Assembly: GCA_947054185.1 (NCBI GenBank)
Contig: CAMRVW010000006.1
Coordinates: 1 to 28,171, forward strand
Direction: 5' to 3'
Source: an uncultured Rikenellaceae bacterium
Lineage (GTDB): Bacteria; Bacteroidota; Bacteroidia; Bacteroidales; Rikenellaceae
DNA length: 28,171 nucleotides
Shown: piece after piece, positions 15,476 through 23,742 of the stretch
How positions within the stretch are numbered: the stretch's first letter is position 1
Layout: each line of letters begins with the position of its first letter
The notes under the pieces: generated by a model
What the model saw: the letters and a program-made list of their open reading frames with translations, nothing else
What the model was told of the DNA's origin: nothing
Database searches by the model: none
Program-made: the position numbers and the translations under genes

Positions 15476-15510
15476 TAAAAAGGAGTAAATGAAAAAAAAT
15501 GCGTCAAAAT

Positions 15511-15542
15511 ATTGTTATCCAAAGAAATATATTATAACTTTG
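15511..15542 (+). promoter_or_regulatory. Promoter of the HU gene
   Basis: ATTG (15511-15514) and TAACTTTG (15535-15542) are 20 bp apart, matching the Bacteroidota -33 / -7 pattern with one change in the -33 box. The -7 box ends 47 nt before the HU start. Confidence 0.75.
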
Positions 15543-15589
15543 GGGTCTCAATTTGATGCGGTTTAATTTTAAAAGCACAATAAATCATT

Positions 15590-15877
15590 ATGACTAAGGC
15601 AGATATCGTAAACGAGATTTCTAAAGTGTCCGGCGTTGAAAGAGCGCAGGTACAACAGATCGTCGAGCTTTTCATGGAAAGCATAAAAGACTCTATGATA
15701 GAGAAAAACAACGTATACCTTAGAGGTTTCGGTTCTTTTATCATCAAAAAACGCGCCAAGAAAGTGGCTCGCAACATCTCGAAAAACATCACCATCGAGA
15801 TACCCGAGCACGACATCCCCGCGTTCAAACCCTCTAAGTCTTTCGCCGTAAAGGTAAAGGAATCGAAGACAAAATAG
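15590..15877 (+). CDS. HU/IHF-family DNA-binding protein
   Basis: The 95-residue histone-like protein binds and bends DNA as a dimer and helps compact the nucleoid. It begins with the typical MTKADIVNEISK helix. It contains the signature VYLRGFGSFIIKKRAKK (about residues 43-59), then the DNA-contacting beta arm ARNISKNITIEIPEHDIPAF with the conserved Ile-Pro, and ends in FKPSKSFAVKVKE. It has its own promoter upstream and is followed 38 nt later by a ~30-residue basic protein gene, with a terminator behind both. Confidence 0.95.
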   Translation: MTKADIVNEISKVSGVERAQVQQIVELFMESIKDSMIEKNNVYLRGFGSFIIKKRAKKVARNISKNITIEIPEHDIPAFKPSKSFAVKVKESKTK

Positions 15878-15915
15878 TGCGGAAATCATATTAATCAACC
15901 ATAAAAACCATAGTT

Positions 15916-16008
15916 ATGCCAAGCGGAAAGAAAAGAAAAAGACATAAAATGGCCACTCACAAGAGGAAAAAACGTCTTAGAAAAGACAGGCACAAAAAGA
16001 AGAAATAG
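15916..16008 (+). CDS. Small basic protein, AURKAIP1/COX24 (DUF1713)-like
   Basis: A 30-codon gene encodes an almost entirely Lys/Arg/His protein: MPSGKKRKRHKMATHKRKK, then RLRKDRHKKKK. The KRKRHKMxxHKRKKRLRK pattern matches the short AURKAIP1/COX24-type proteins annotated after HU in Bacteroidota. The wider domain includes mitochondrial mS38 and actinobacterial bS22 ribosomal proteins, so a structural role in the small ribosomal subunit is likely by family; this is inference for the present gene. It lies 38 nt after HU and is followed by a terminator. It is short enough to be missed by automatic gene calling. Confidence 0.85.
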   Translation: MPSGKKRKRHKMATHKRKKRLRKDRHKKKK

Positions 16009-16032
16009 TCTTTTTCATTAACAACTCAAAGG

Positions 16033-16074
16033 AACCTAAAGGAAAGCAATCTTCTGCTCTCTTTAGGTTTCTTT
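16033..16074 (+). terminator. Terminator after HU and the small basic protein
   Basis: AACCTAAAG (16033-16041) pairs with CTTTAGGTT (16061-16069). An inner AGCA/TGCT pairing and a T-rich run (TTTCTTTCG) follow. It closes the two-gene unit 24 nt after the stop. Confidence 0.75.
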
Positions 16075-16512
16075 CGTTAAATAAGAGGTGTCGGGGCCGC
16101 TGTTGCGTAATAGGTTAAAGGTTACGTCATTAGAGAGGGCCGGCACCATGAAAATAATCCGGCGATATTATGCCGCCTTGCGGTTTGCCATACCGCACAC
16201 GAGGTTTGAGCCTGCCGCGAAAGAGTACGGACTCAAGGCAGGCGGCATACAAAGACAAGCAGGTCACGGGGTTACACACAAGAAGACATGACGAAGAGAC
16301 CCGCATCAAAGCATCACCGTCTTCGGGCACCATTTTTGAAGCCGCATTCTTTTAAGAGAGGTTACTTTCACAGGAGCGCAAAGTGGTCACGTTTTTGCAT
16401 ACAAAAGCGTCAGCATGACAGTGACACGACACAACGCCGGGTATAAACGCCGCCAAAGCGGGAAAAGGGCGGGCAGGATACCGCCATATACAACACACTG
16501 CATATATTATAT
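16075..16512 (+). other. Long untranslated region upstream of rng
   Basis: No gene is supported; a 67-codon frame at 16088 has no recognisable sequence. The region holds a compact foldable segment (16170-16248). I see no clear TTTG / TAnnTTTG promoter close to the rng start. Confidence 0.55.
16170..16248 (+). ncRNA. Possible structured leader element upstream of rng
   Basis: ATGCCGCC (16170-16177) pairs with GGCGGCAT (16241-16248). Inside are a perfect hairpin TGCGGT-ttgccat-ACCGCA (16179-16197), GAGT-acgg-ACTC, and an alternative pairing GCCTGCC (16210-16216) with GGCAGGC (16237-16243) that competes with the outer stem. The competing helices suggest a switch or processing site. It matches no RNA class I know. 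Confidence 0.35.
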
Positions 16513-18135
16513 ATGGACAATATAAAAAGAGAACTGGTAATACATTGCAGCGACGAGATAATCAACATAGCCCTGCTGGAAGAGGGTCAGTTGGTCGAGC
16601 TGCACAAAGAAGAGAAGAGCCAAGAATACGGTGTCGGCGACATATATTTAGGTAAGATACGTAAAACCATGACGGGGCTCAACGCCGCGTTCGTCTCGAT
16701 AGGGTCGGCCCGCGACGCCTTCATACACTATCTCGACTTAGGCAGTCAGTTTCACAACTTCAACAAGATGGTCGAGACCGTCACCAAGAAGAAGCCTTTC
16801 TCGATGAAGAACTTCAAGCGTCAGGACGAGGTGCCTCGCAGCGGACGCATCAACGAAGTGCTGTCGTCGGGGCAGACGGTGATGGTGCAGGTAATAAAGG
16901 AGGCCATATCGACCAAGGGGCCGAGGGTGAGCACCGAGATATCGCTCACAGGGCGTCACATAGTGCTGCTGCCTTTCGAGAGCAAGGTGTCGATATCGCA
17001 GAAGATACGCTCGGGCGAAGAGCGCAAACGCCTGAAAGGCATCGTAAGCAGCCTTCTGCCCCCCGGCTTCGGTGCCATCATACGCACGGCGGCAGGCAAG
17101 AAAGAGCGTGAGGACATAGAGGCCGATGTGCGTCAGTTGCTCATCAAGTGGGACACCGTAATGGAGCGTCTGCGCAATGCCTCGGTGCCATCCATGCTGC
17201 TCTCGGAAGAGACCCGCATAAACACCATACTGCGCGATCTGCTCAACGACACATTCAGCAACATATATGTGGACGACCGCCACATACACACCCAGATAAA
17301 AGATTACATACGGCAAATAGCTCCCGAGAAAGAGAAGATAGTAAAGCATTACAAGGGCAGCGCATCCATATTCGACAATTTCGACATCACACGCCAAATA
17401 AAGGGCCTTTTCGGCAAGCTGGTGCCCTTCAAGCGCAAGTCTTACATGATAGTGGAGCACACCGAGGCACTGCATGTGATAGACATAAACAGCGGTCCGC
17501 GCATGCGCAACGCCGACTCTCAGGACGAGATAGCCTTAGAAGTCAACCTCAACGCCATACCGGTGATAGCCCGCCAGTTGCGTCTGCGCGATATGGGCGG
17601 CATCATAGTGATAGACTTCATTGACCTGCGCCGCAACGAAAATAAAGACAAGGTTTATCAGGCGATGCGCGAGGCCATGGCCGGCGACAGGGCGCGCCAC
17701 ACGGTGCTGCCGCTCTCCAAGTTCGGCCTCATGCAGATAACGCGTCAGAGGGTGCGCCCCGAGACCAAGATAAACAACAAGGAGCTGTGCCCCACATGCC
17801 GTGGCACAGGCAAGATAGCCCCCTCCATATTGTTCGACACCGAGATAGAGAACCAGATCGCCTATTTCGTGGAAGAGCAGAAGGTGCGATACATGAAACT
17901 GTCGGTACACCCCTATGTGGCCTCGTTTCTGACCAAAGGGCTGATAAGCCTGCGCATGAGGTGGATGCTCAAATATGGGTGCATGATAAAGATACACCCC
18001 GACGAGTCGGTGGGCTATGTCGAGTCGTTCTATTACGACCGTTACGGCATGCCTCTGACCCAAGACAGCACCCTCTATGAGACAGTGGCCCGCGACGAGA
18101 GCGAATATGACGACGAGGATGACGACATAAGATAG
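16513..18135 (+). CDS. rng: Ribonuclease G/E family endoribonuclease
   Basis: RNase E/G cuts single-stranded RNA in rRNA maturation and mRNA decay. The 540-residue protein has an S1-type RNA-binding domain near the N-terminus (about residues 38-130, starting YGVGDIYLGKI). It contains the TKGPRVSTEISLTGRHIVLLP block and the DNase I-like catalytic part with Asp324 in HVIDINSG and Asp368 in IIVIDFIDL, the metal-binding pair. The zinc-link motif CPTCRGTG has Cys426 and Cys429. It lacks the long C-terminal degradosome scaffold of E. coli RNase E and ends in an acidic tail (DESEYDDEDDD), so it is RNase G-like. mfd starts 8 bp downstream, implying one transcript. Confidence 0.95.
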   Translation: MDNIKRELVIHCSDEIINIALLEEGQLVELHKEEKSQEYGVGDIYLGKIRKTMTGLNAAFVSIGSARDAFIHYLDLGSQFHNFNKMVETVTKKKPFSMKNFKRQDEVPRSGRINEVLSSGQTVMVQVIKEAISTKGPRVSTEISLTGRHIVLLPFESKVSISQKIRSGEERKRLKGIVSSLLPPGFGAIIRTAAGKKEREDIEADVRQLLIKWDTVMERLRNASVPSMLLSEETRINTILRDLLNDTFSNIYVDDRHIHTQIKDYIRQIAPEKEKIVKHYKGSASIFDNFDITRQIKGLFGKLVPFKRKSYMIVEHTEALHVIDINSGPRMRNADSQDEIALEVNLNAIPVIARQLRLRDMGGIIVIDFIDLRRNENKDKVYQAMREAMAGDRARHTVLPLSKFGLMQITRQRVRPETKINNKELCPTCRGTGKIAPSILFDTEIENQIAYFVEEQKVRYMKLSVHPYVASFLTKGLISLRMRWMLKYGCMIKIHPDESVGYVESFYYDRYGMPLTQDSTLYETVARDESEYDDEDDDIR

Positions 18136-18143
18136 CCCCTGAC

Positions 18144-21100
18144 ATGCGCAAGGATGAGTTAATAGAGATATACCGGCACGACAAGGCCACTGCCCTCCTT
18201 GCGGCCCTGCCCGAGGGGGTCACCACGCTTTCAGGAATGTCGGGCTCGGCGCTGTCGCTATATGTGGCGGCGGTGTCGTCCATGAGCGGCGGTGTCGATG
18301 TCATAATAGCCGACGACAAAGACGCCGCCGGCTTTATCTATTACGACCTTCTGAACTTCATACCCTCCGAAGAGCTCTTCTTCTTCCCCACCTCATACAA
18401 GAGGTCGACCCTGTTCGGTGCCGAGAGCGCCTCCAACATAGTGCAACGCACGGCTCTGCTGACGGCTCTTGCATCTGCCCCCGGGCGCATGGTGGTGTGC
18501 ACCTATCCCGAAGCTCTCTCTGAGAAGGTGGCCGACAGAGGACACCTCAAGGCCGCCACCGTAAAGATAGCCAAGGGCGACAGGGGCGGCGTGGGAGCGT
18601 TGACCGAGAGGCTCGCCAAAATGGGCTTCGAGCGTAACGACTTCGTGTGGACGCCGGGGCAGTATTCGGTGAGGGGCGGCATTGTCGACATATTCTCTTA
18701 CGGCGACATACACCCCTGCCGTGTCGACTTCTTCGGCGACGAGATAGACTCCATAAGACTCTTCGACATCAACACCCAGCTGTCGACCCAAACCATAGAG
18801 CATACAGAGATAGTGGGCAGGCTCACCGGCGGCGGCCGTGTGTTGCCCGAGCTTATAGGGCAGTGCCCGGTCAGACGTTACTGGGTGGTGACACCCGAGC
18901 TTGTGACAAGCCGTCTCGACCAGATACGCGTCCAGGTGCTCGCCCGCGGGGACGGCAAAGAACCGGCCGACGAGGTGTGCTCGGGGGCGGCGTTGTGCCG
19001 TGCTCTCGAGGGCGAGAGGGTGGTGGCGTTGCACGGCTCTTTTGCCGGACTCGCCGACGTGGGGCGCATAGAGGTGTCCAAGAGTCCGCAGCCCTCCATA
19101 GGCAAAAACTTCGAGCTTCTGACAAGCGATCTCGCCTCACGCAGGCAGGAGGGTTACCGCCCGCTTATAGTGACCGAGAATGCCGCCCAGATAGACCGTC
19201 TTACAGGCATCATGGCCTCGACAGGCGGGGCGGGCCTCTTCGAGAGCATGGAGGCGACACTGCACGGCGGCTTTGTCGACCATGACAACCGGATATGTCT
19301 TTACACCGACCACCAGATATTCGAGCGCAACCACCGTTACAAGCTCATGCGCGAGCTGCCCAAGGCCGAGGGACTGTCGATATCGGAGCTTCAGGAGATG
19401 AGCCCGGGCGACTATGTGGTGCACATAGACCACGGCATAGGCCGTTACGGCGGGCTTACACGCTCGGTGGAAAACGGCAGGATGACCGAGGCGGTCAAGA
19501 TAGTATATCGTGACGGCGACATATTGCTGGTGGGGGTACATTCGCTTCATAAGATATCGAAGTATAAAGACGGCGACACCGAGAGCGCTCCCAAGATTCA
19601 CAAGCTGGGGGGCGGGGCGTGGGCGCGTCAGAAGCTGTCGGCCAAAAGCCACGTCAAAGACATTGCCAAAGACCTCATAGCCCTATATGCCAAGCGTATG
19701 GCCTCGCAGGGTCACGCCTTCTCGCCCGACGGTTACATGCAGCAAGAGCTTGAGGCGTCGTTCATGTATGAAGACACCCCCGACCAGCAGAAGGCCACCG
19801 AGGCGCTCAAACGCGACATGGAGGCCCCCGTGCCCATGGACAGGCTGGTGTGCGGCGATGTGGGCTTCGGCAAGACGGAGCTGGCAATAAGGGCCTCGCT
19901 CAAAGCGGCCGTCGACGGCAAGCAGGTGGCGGTGCTGGTGCCCACCACTGTGTTGTCGCTGCAACATTACCGCACCTTTACGCGGCGTCTGTCGGGGCTG
20001 CCGGTGACGGTCGAGAACCTGTCGCGCAGCAAGAGCGCGGCCCAGACCACCGACATATTGAAGAGGCTCAAAGATGGCAAGATAGACATAATCATAGGCA
20101 CTCACAAGCTGCTGGGCGCCAAGGTGGAGTTCAAAGATCTGGGGCTTCTGATAATAGACGAGGAGCAGAAATTCGGTGTTTCGAGCAAAGAGAAGCTGCG
20201 CAAGATGCGTGAGAGCATCGACACCCTCACCCTCACGGCCACACCCATACCGCGCACCCTGCAATTCTCGCTCATGGGCGCGCGCGACCTCTCCATCATA
20301 GCCACGCCGCCGCCCAACCGTCAGCCGGTGTCGACACAGGTGCACGTCTTCTCGCGCGAGCTTATCAAAGAGGCTGTCGAGAGCGAGATAGGACGCGGAG
20401 GACAGGTATTCTTCGTGCACAACAAGATAGAGACGATAGGGCGCATAGCCTCGCTCATCGAAGAAGAGGTGCCGGGAGCGCGCATTGCCACGGCGCACGG
20501 ACGCATGCCTGCGGCACAGTTGGAGCGCATAATGTCTGATTTCATATACGGCGAATATGACGTTTTGGTCTCGACCACCATCATAGAGTCGGGCATAGAC
20601 ATACAGAACGCCAACACCATGATTGTCAACGATGCCCAGAACTTCGGCCTCGGCGACCTGCACCAGTTGCGCGGACGTGTGGGACGCAGCAACCGCAAGG
20701 CCTCGTGCCTGCTGCTGACACCTCCCGAGGAGTGCATATCGGAGACGGCGCGCCGGCGTCTGCGGGCCATTGAGGAGTTTGCCGACTTAGGCGCAGGCTT
20801 CAACATAGCCATGCAAGACCTCGACATAAGGGGCGCGGGCAACATGCTGGGGGCCGAGCAGAGCGGCTTTATCGCCGACATAGGCTTCGAGACCTATCGC
20901 AAGATACTCGACGAGGCCATGACCGAGCTAAAGGCCGAGGGTTACGGCGTGGAGATGCAGGGCGGCGACGCACCCGTGTCTAAAGAGCTTTACGTGAGCG
21001 ACTGCCAGATAGACCTGCTCGACGAGGCTTTCATTCCCGACAGTTACGTGGCCAACACCGCCGAGAAGATACGCCTCTATCGTGCCATCGACTCGATAGA

Positions 21101-21470
21101 CTCTCCCGAGGAGGCCGCCCGCATAACCTCTGAGCTGACCGACCGTTTCGGCACTCCGCCCGAGCCTGTGACAAGGCTTCTTAAGGTGGTGACACTCAGG
21201 CGCAAGGCCATGATGCTAGGCTTTGAAAAAGCGGTGATAAAGAACGGCTTCTTCATACTCCACTTCGTCGGCAAGCCGGGGTCGCCCTATTACCAAAGCG
21301 CCACATTCGCCTCCATAATGAACTTTGTGGCCTCGCAGAGCGGCGACGGCTATAAGGTAAAACAGACCGACAGCCGTCTGTGGCTATCAATACGCGGTGT
21401 CGGGGGCATAGAAGAGGCCCTTGCCATAGTCGAGGGCATGGAACGTCAGGCCGACGTGGAGGCCCGGTAA
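18144..21470 (+). CDS. mfd: Transcription-repair coupling factor
   Basis: Mfd is a DNA translocase that pushes stalled RNA polymerase off damaged DNA and recruits UvrA. The 1108-residue length is close to the family norm (~1150). The order is a UvrB-like N-terminal module, the RNAP-interaction domain (PGDYVVHIDHGIGRYGGL, about residues 422-439), and a RecG-like helicase core. The core has Walker A GDVGFGKT (571-578), DEEQ box (672-675), TATPIPRTLQFSLMGARDLS and QLRGRVGRSNRKASCLLL. The C-terminal autoinhibitory domain completes it. It lies 8 bp after rng and 54 bp before coaX; the ATG was chosen for this spacing and for a plausible N-terminus. Confidence 0.96.
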   Translation: MRKDELIEIYRHDKATALLAALPEGVTTLSGMSGSALSLYVAAVSSMSGGVDVIIADDKDAAGFIYYDLLNFIPSEELFFFPTSYKRSTLFGAESASNIVQRTALLTALASAPGRMVVCTYPEALSEKVADRGHLKAATVKIAKGDRGGVGALTERLAKMGFERNDFVWTPGQYSVRGGIVDIFSYGDIHPCRVDFFGDEIDSIRLFDINTQLSTQTIEHTEIVGRLTGGGRVLPELIGQCPVRRYWVVTPELVTSRLDQIRVQVLARGDGKEPADEVCSGAALCRALEGERVVALHGSFAGLADVGRIEVSKSPQPSIGKNFELLTSDLASRRQEGYRPLIVTENAAQIDRLTGIMASTGGAGLFESMEATLHGGFVDHDNRICLYTDHQIFERNHRYKLMRELPKAEGLSISELQEMSPGDYVVHIDHGIGRYGGLTRSVENGRMTEAVKIVYRDGDILLVGVHSLHKISKYKDGDTESAPKIHKLGGGAWARQKLSAKSHVKDIAKDLIALYAKRMASQGHAFSPDGYMQQELEASFMYEDTPDQQKATEALKRDMEAPVPMDRLVCGDVGFGKTELAIRASLKAAVDGKQVAVLVPTTVLSLQHYRTFTRRLSGLPVTVENLSRSKSAAQTTDILKRLKDGKIDIIIGTHKLLGAKVEFKDLGLLIIDEEQKFGVSSKEKLRKMRESIDTLTLTATPIPRTLQFSLMGARDLSIIATPPPNRQPVSTQVHVFSRELIKEAVESEIGRGGQVFFVHNKIETIGRIASLIEEEVPGARIATAHGRMPAAQLERIMSDFIYGEYDVLVSTTIIESGIDIQNANTMIVNDAQNFGLGDLHQLRGRVGRSNRKASCLLLTPPEECISETARRRLRAIEEFADLGAGFNIAMQDLDIRGAGNMLGAEQSGFIADIGFETYRKILDEAMTELKAEGYGVEMQGGDAPVSKELYVSDCQIDLLDEAFIPDSYVANTAEKIRLYRAIDSIDSPEEAARITSELTDRFGTPPEPVTRLLKVVTLRRKAMMLGFEKAVIKNGFFILHFVGKPGSPYYQSATFASIMNFVASQSGDGYKVKQTDSRLWLSIRGVGGIEEALAIVEGMERQADVEAR

Positions 21471-21524
21471 TGGCGCCTTAAAGGCCGCCCGTACATACAA
21501 ACCCATCACACCCGAGCGAAAGTC

Positions 21525-22253
21525 ATGAACCTTATAATAGACATAGGCAACAGTTACGCCAAAGCGGCCGTCATTCATGACGGCCGGGTGGTCTCGGAGT
21601 ATCGTTACCCCACGCTCACCGAGGTCCTGGCCATAGAGCTGACGGAGCGCCACCCCGAGGTCGATGCGGCCATACTTTGTGCCGTGGGGGCGTACGACAA
21701 AGCCATAGAGCGCATATTCAAAGAGCGTCTGCCCCGGTTCGTCATATTCAATGCCACCACCCCGTTACCTATAAAGAACGGATACTCCACCCCCGCCACG
21801 TTAGGTGCCGACAGGCTGGCCGCTGCGGTGGGGGCGGTGTCGCTCTATGGCGCCGAGGCCATCATACTGGTGATAGACCTGGGCAGCGCCATAACCATAG
21901 ACACCGTATGCCGGGGCACCTTCCTGGGCGGCAACATAAGCCCCGGTGCAAAGCTGCGGTTCGGCGCCCTGCACGATTACACCTCTGCCCTGCCCCTCTG
22001 CAACCTGCCGCAGGGAGAGAGCACCTTTACGGGCCGCTCGACCAAAGAGGCGATAGAGTCGGGCGTGGTGCAAGGCATCATAGGCGAGATAGAGAGTTAC
22101 ATAGACCGGTGCACACGCATTTACGGACACATAACCACGGTTTTTACCGGGGGGGATGCAAATTATTTTGCAGAACGAGTAAAAAATACGATATTTGTAA
22201 ATTCCCGATTGGTTACTTTGGGGCTGAACATTATCCTTGAAAGCACACGATGA
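21525..22253 (+). CDS. coaX: Type III pantothenate kinase
   Basis: CoaX phosphorylates pantothenate in the first step of coenzyme A synthesis. It belongs to the ASKHA fold and typically needs a monovalent cation. The 242-residue product starts with the phosphate-1 motif MNLIIDIGNSYAKAAV. It has GADRLAAAVGAVSLYG (about residues 94-109) with the catalytic-region Asp, LVIDLGSAITIDTVC (phosphate-2), LGGNISPGAKLRFGAL and VFTGGDANYF near the end. Its stop overlaps the start of the next gene (ATGA, 22250-22253), which indicates translational coupling with the envelope protein genes downstream. Confidence 0.95.
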   Translation: MNLIIDIGNSYAKAAVIHDGRVVSEYRYPTLTEVLAIELTERHPEVDAAILCAVGAYDKAIERIFKERLPRFVIFNATTPLPIKNGYSTPATLGADRLAAAVGAVSLYGAEAIILVIDLGSAITIDTVCRGTFLGGNISPGAKLRFGALHDYTSALPLCNLPQGESTFTGRSTKEAIESGVVQGIIGEIESYIDRCTRIYGHITTVFTGGDANYFAERVKNTIFVNSRLVTLGLNIILESTR

Positions 22254-23566
22254 AAATCAGAACACTCCTGCATACCCTTCTCTTCGCATTGCTCACAATG
22301 GCAGCCATGCCGGCGGAGGCACAATTCGACAACACGTTGAACGCCTTTTCGCCATACACCTTTTACGGCATAGGCGACCTTAACTTCAGCGGCACGGCCG
22401 CCACCAAGACGATGGGAGGCATAGGCGCAGCCACAAGAAGCGGCACATCGTTCAACATCGTCAACCCCGCCTCTTACAGCGCCGCGGCACCGCAGGCTTT
22501 CCTCTTCTCGTTCGGCATGCAGGGCCGTAACGATTACCTTAAGTCGGGAACTTTCAAGAGCAGCCATAACGCTTTCAACATCAACGATGTAAGCCTTCAG
22601 TTCAGGATACTCGAGGGGTTGGGCTTCGGCCTGTCGGTGGCCCCTTACTCCACTGTCGGATACAAAGCCTCGTTTGTCGACAACTCATCGTCGCTGGCCG
22701 ACCTGGGTGTGATACGTTACTCATACACCGGCAGCGGCGGCATAACACAGTTTAAGGCGGGACTGGGATGGAAACCCGTCAAGGGGTTATCGATAGGTGT
22801 CAACATGCTCTATTACCTCGGCTCCATAAAGCGGATATCGGAGAGCACCTTCTCGGGCGTAATATCGTCGTCTGACGATTTCCGCATCACCCGCATCACC
22901 GACAAGCGGCAGGTCAACACCATGAACGTGGAGTTGGGCGCGCAATATGACATAAGGCTGCGCGGCGGCAGGGCCGTCACATTCGGTGCCGTGTACGAGC
23001 CTCAACGAAGGGCCGGCATGAGACGCTCTTACAATGCGGTCAACGAAGGGGCATACTCCACCGACACCATAGCATCGAGCGCGTCGAAAACAGAGCTCAA
23101 CCTGCCTCACAAGGTGGTGGCCGGCTTTGCCTATCGCACCGGCAAACTGGTGGTGGGTGCCGATTATGACTTCCAGAAATGGAGCGGCAGCATGAACGAC
23201 GAGCCTGTAAGCAGCGGCGGATTTTTCAGCACCACCGACTCGCGCAACATTCGTGCAGGCTTCGAATATACGCCCAACCGTTACGACATACGCGACATGC
23301 TCAAACGATGGACCTATCGCGGCGGCATACGTTACGGCAACACCTATTACCGCATGAACGGACGGCAGATAAAAGAGTATGCCATAACCGTGGGTTTCGG
23401 CGCGCCGCTCCAGCGCAACAGCTTCACTGCCGTAAACTTCGGCGCCGAGGTTGGTCAGACGGGCCGGGCATCGGGCTCCCTCACGCGCGACACTTTCTTC
23501 AAGATATACCTGGGCTTCAACATATTCGCAACGCAAGACTGGTTCATACGTCATAAGTTCAAATAG
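22250..23566 (+). CDS. Predicted outer-membrane beta-barrel protein
   Basis: The 438-residue protein has a signal peptide (hydrophobic core about residues 6-19, cleavage after AEA at residue 24). It continues with alternating polar/hydrophobic, Gly- and aromatic-rich strands, as in outer-membrane barrels. The early segment FSPYTFYGIGDLNFSGTAAT and the NIVNPASYSA motif resemble FadL/OmpP1-like porins of Bacteroidota, which commonly contain a GIG..AT and a NPA motif. This similarity is from memory and not proof of substrate. It overlaps coaX by 4 nt and is followed by a TPR protein and lptC, a gene order I associate with Bacteroidales genomes. Function is unknown; fatty-acid or hydrophobic compound passage is one option. 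Confidence 0.75.
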   Translation: MKIRTLLHTLLFALLTMAAMPAEAQFDNTLNAFSPYTFYGIGDLNFSGTAATKTMGGIGAATRSGTSFNIVNPASYSAAAPQAFLFSFGMQGRNDYLKSGTFKSSHNAFNINDVSLQFRILEGLGFGLSVAPYSTVGYKASFVDNSSSLADLGVIRYSYTGSGGITQFKAGLGWKPVKGLSIGVNMLYYLGSIKRISESTFSGVISSSDDFRITRITDKRQVNTMNVELGAQYDIRLRGGRAVTFGAVYEPQRRAGMRRSYNAVNEGAYSTDTIASSASKTELNLPHKVVAGFAYRTGKLVVGADYDFQKWSGSMNDEPVSSGGFFSTTDSRNIRAGFEYTPNRYDIRDMLKRWTYRGGIRYGNTYYRMNGRQIKEYAITVGFGAPLQRNSFTAVNFGAEVGQTGRASGSLTRDTFFKIYLGFNIFATQDWFIRHKFK

Positions 23567-23640
23567 TCGCCCCGTCGGCTCTCTTGCGCCCGACAATATG
23601 TAACCGGCACACCCCTGTGAAGTTAAAAAAGAGAGCCTTG

Positions 23641-23673
23641 TGTGCGAATATTTGAAAATATTTCTTATTTTTG
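23641..23673 (+). promoter_or_regulatory. Candidate promoter for the TPR protein gene
   Basis: TATTTTTG (23666-23673) matches the -7 consensus. A TGTG (23641-23644) 21 bp upstream is a weak -33. The box lies 69 nt before the start codon, in a 176-bp gap that separates this gene from the coaX pair. Confidence 0.55.
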
Positions 23674-23742
23674 CAGAGGGTGCCCGTTATAACATGGCGG
23701 ACACAAAGAACGAATATCAAGTTTAAAGTTAAATAACAAGAG

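Noticed and set aside
16088..16291. 67-codon frame upstream of rng
   Set aside because: Starts at GTG, has no recognisable domain, and coincides with the foldable segment, so RNA structure explains the region better.
19683..20663. 326-codon frame antisense to mfd
   Set aside because: A shadow frame caused by codon bias in the helicase core of mfd, which has all its motifs on the plus strand.
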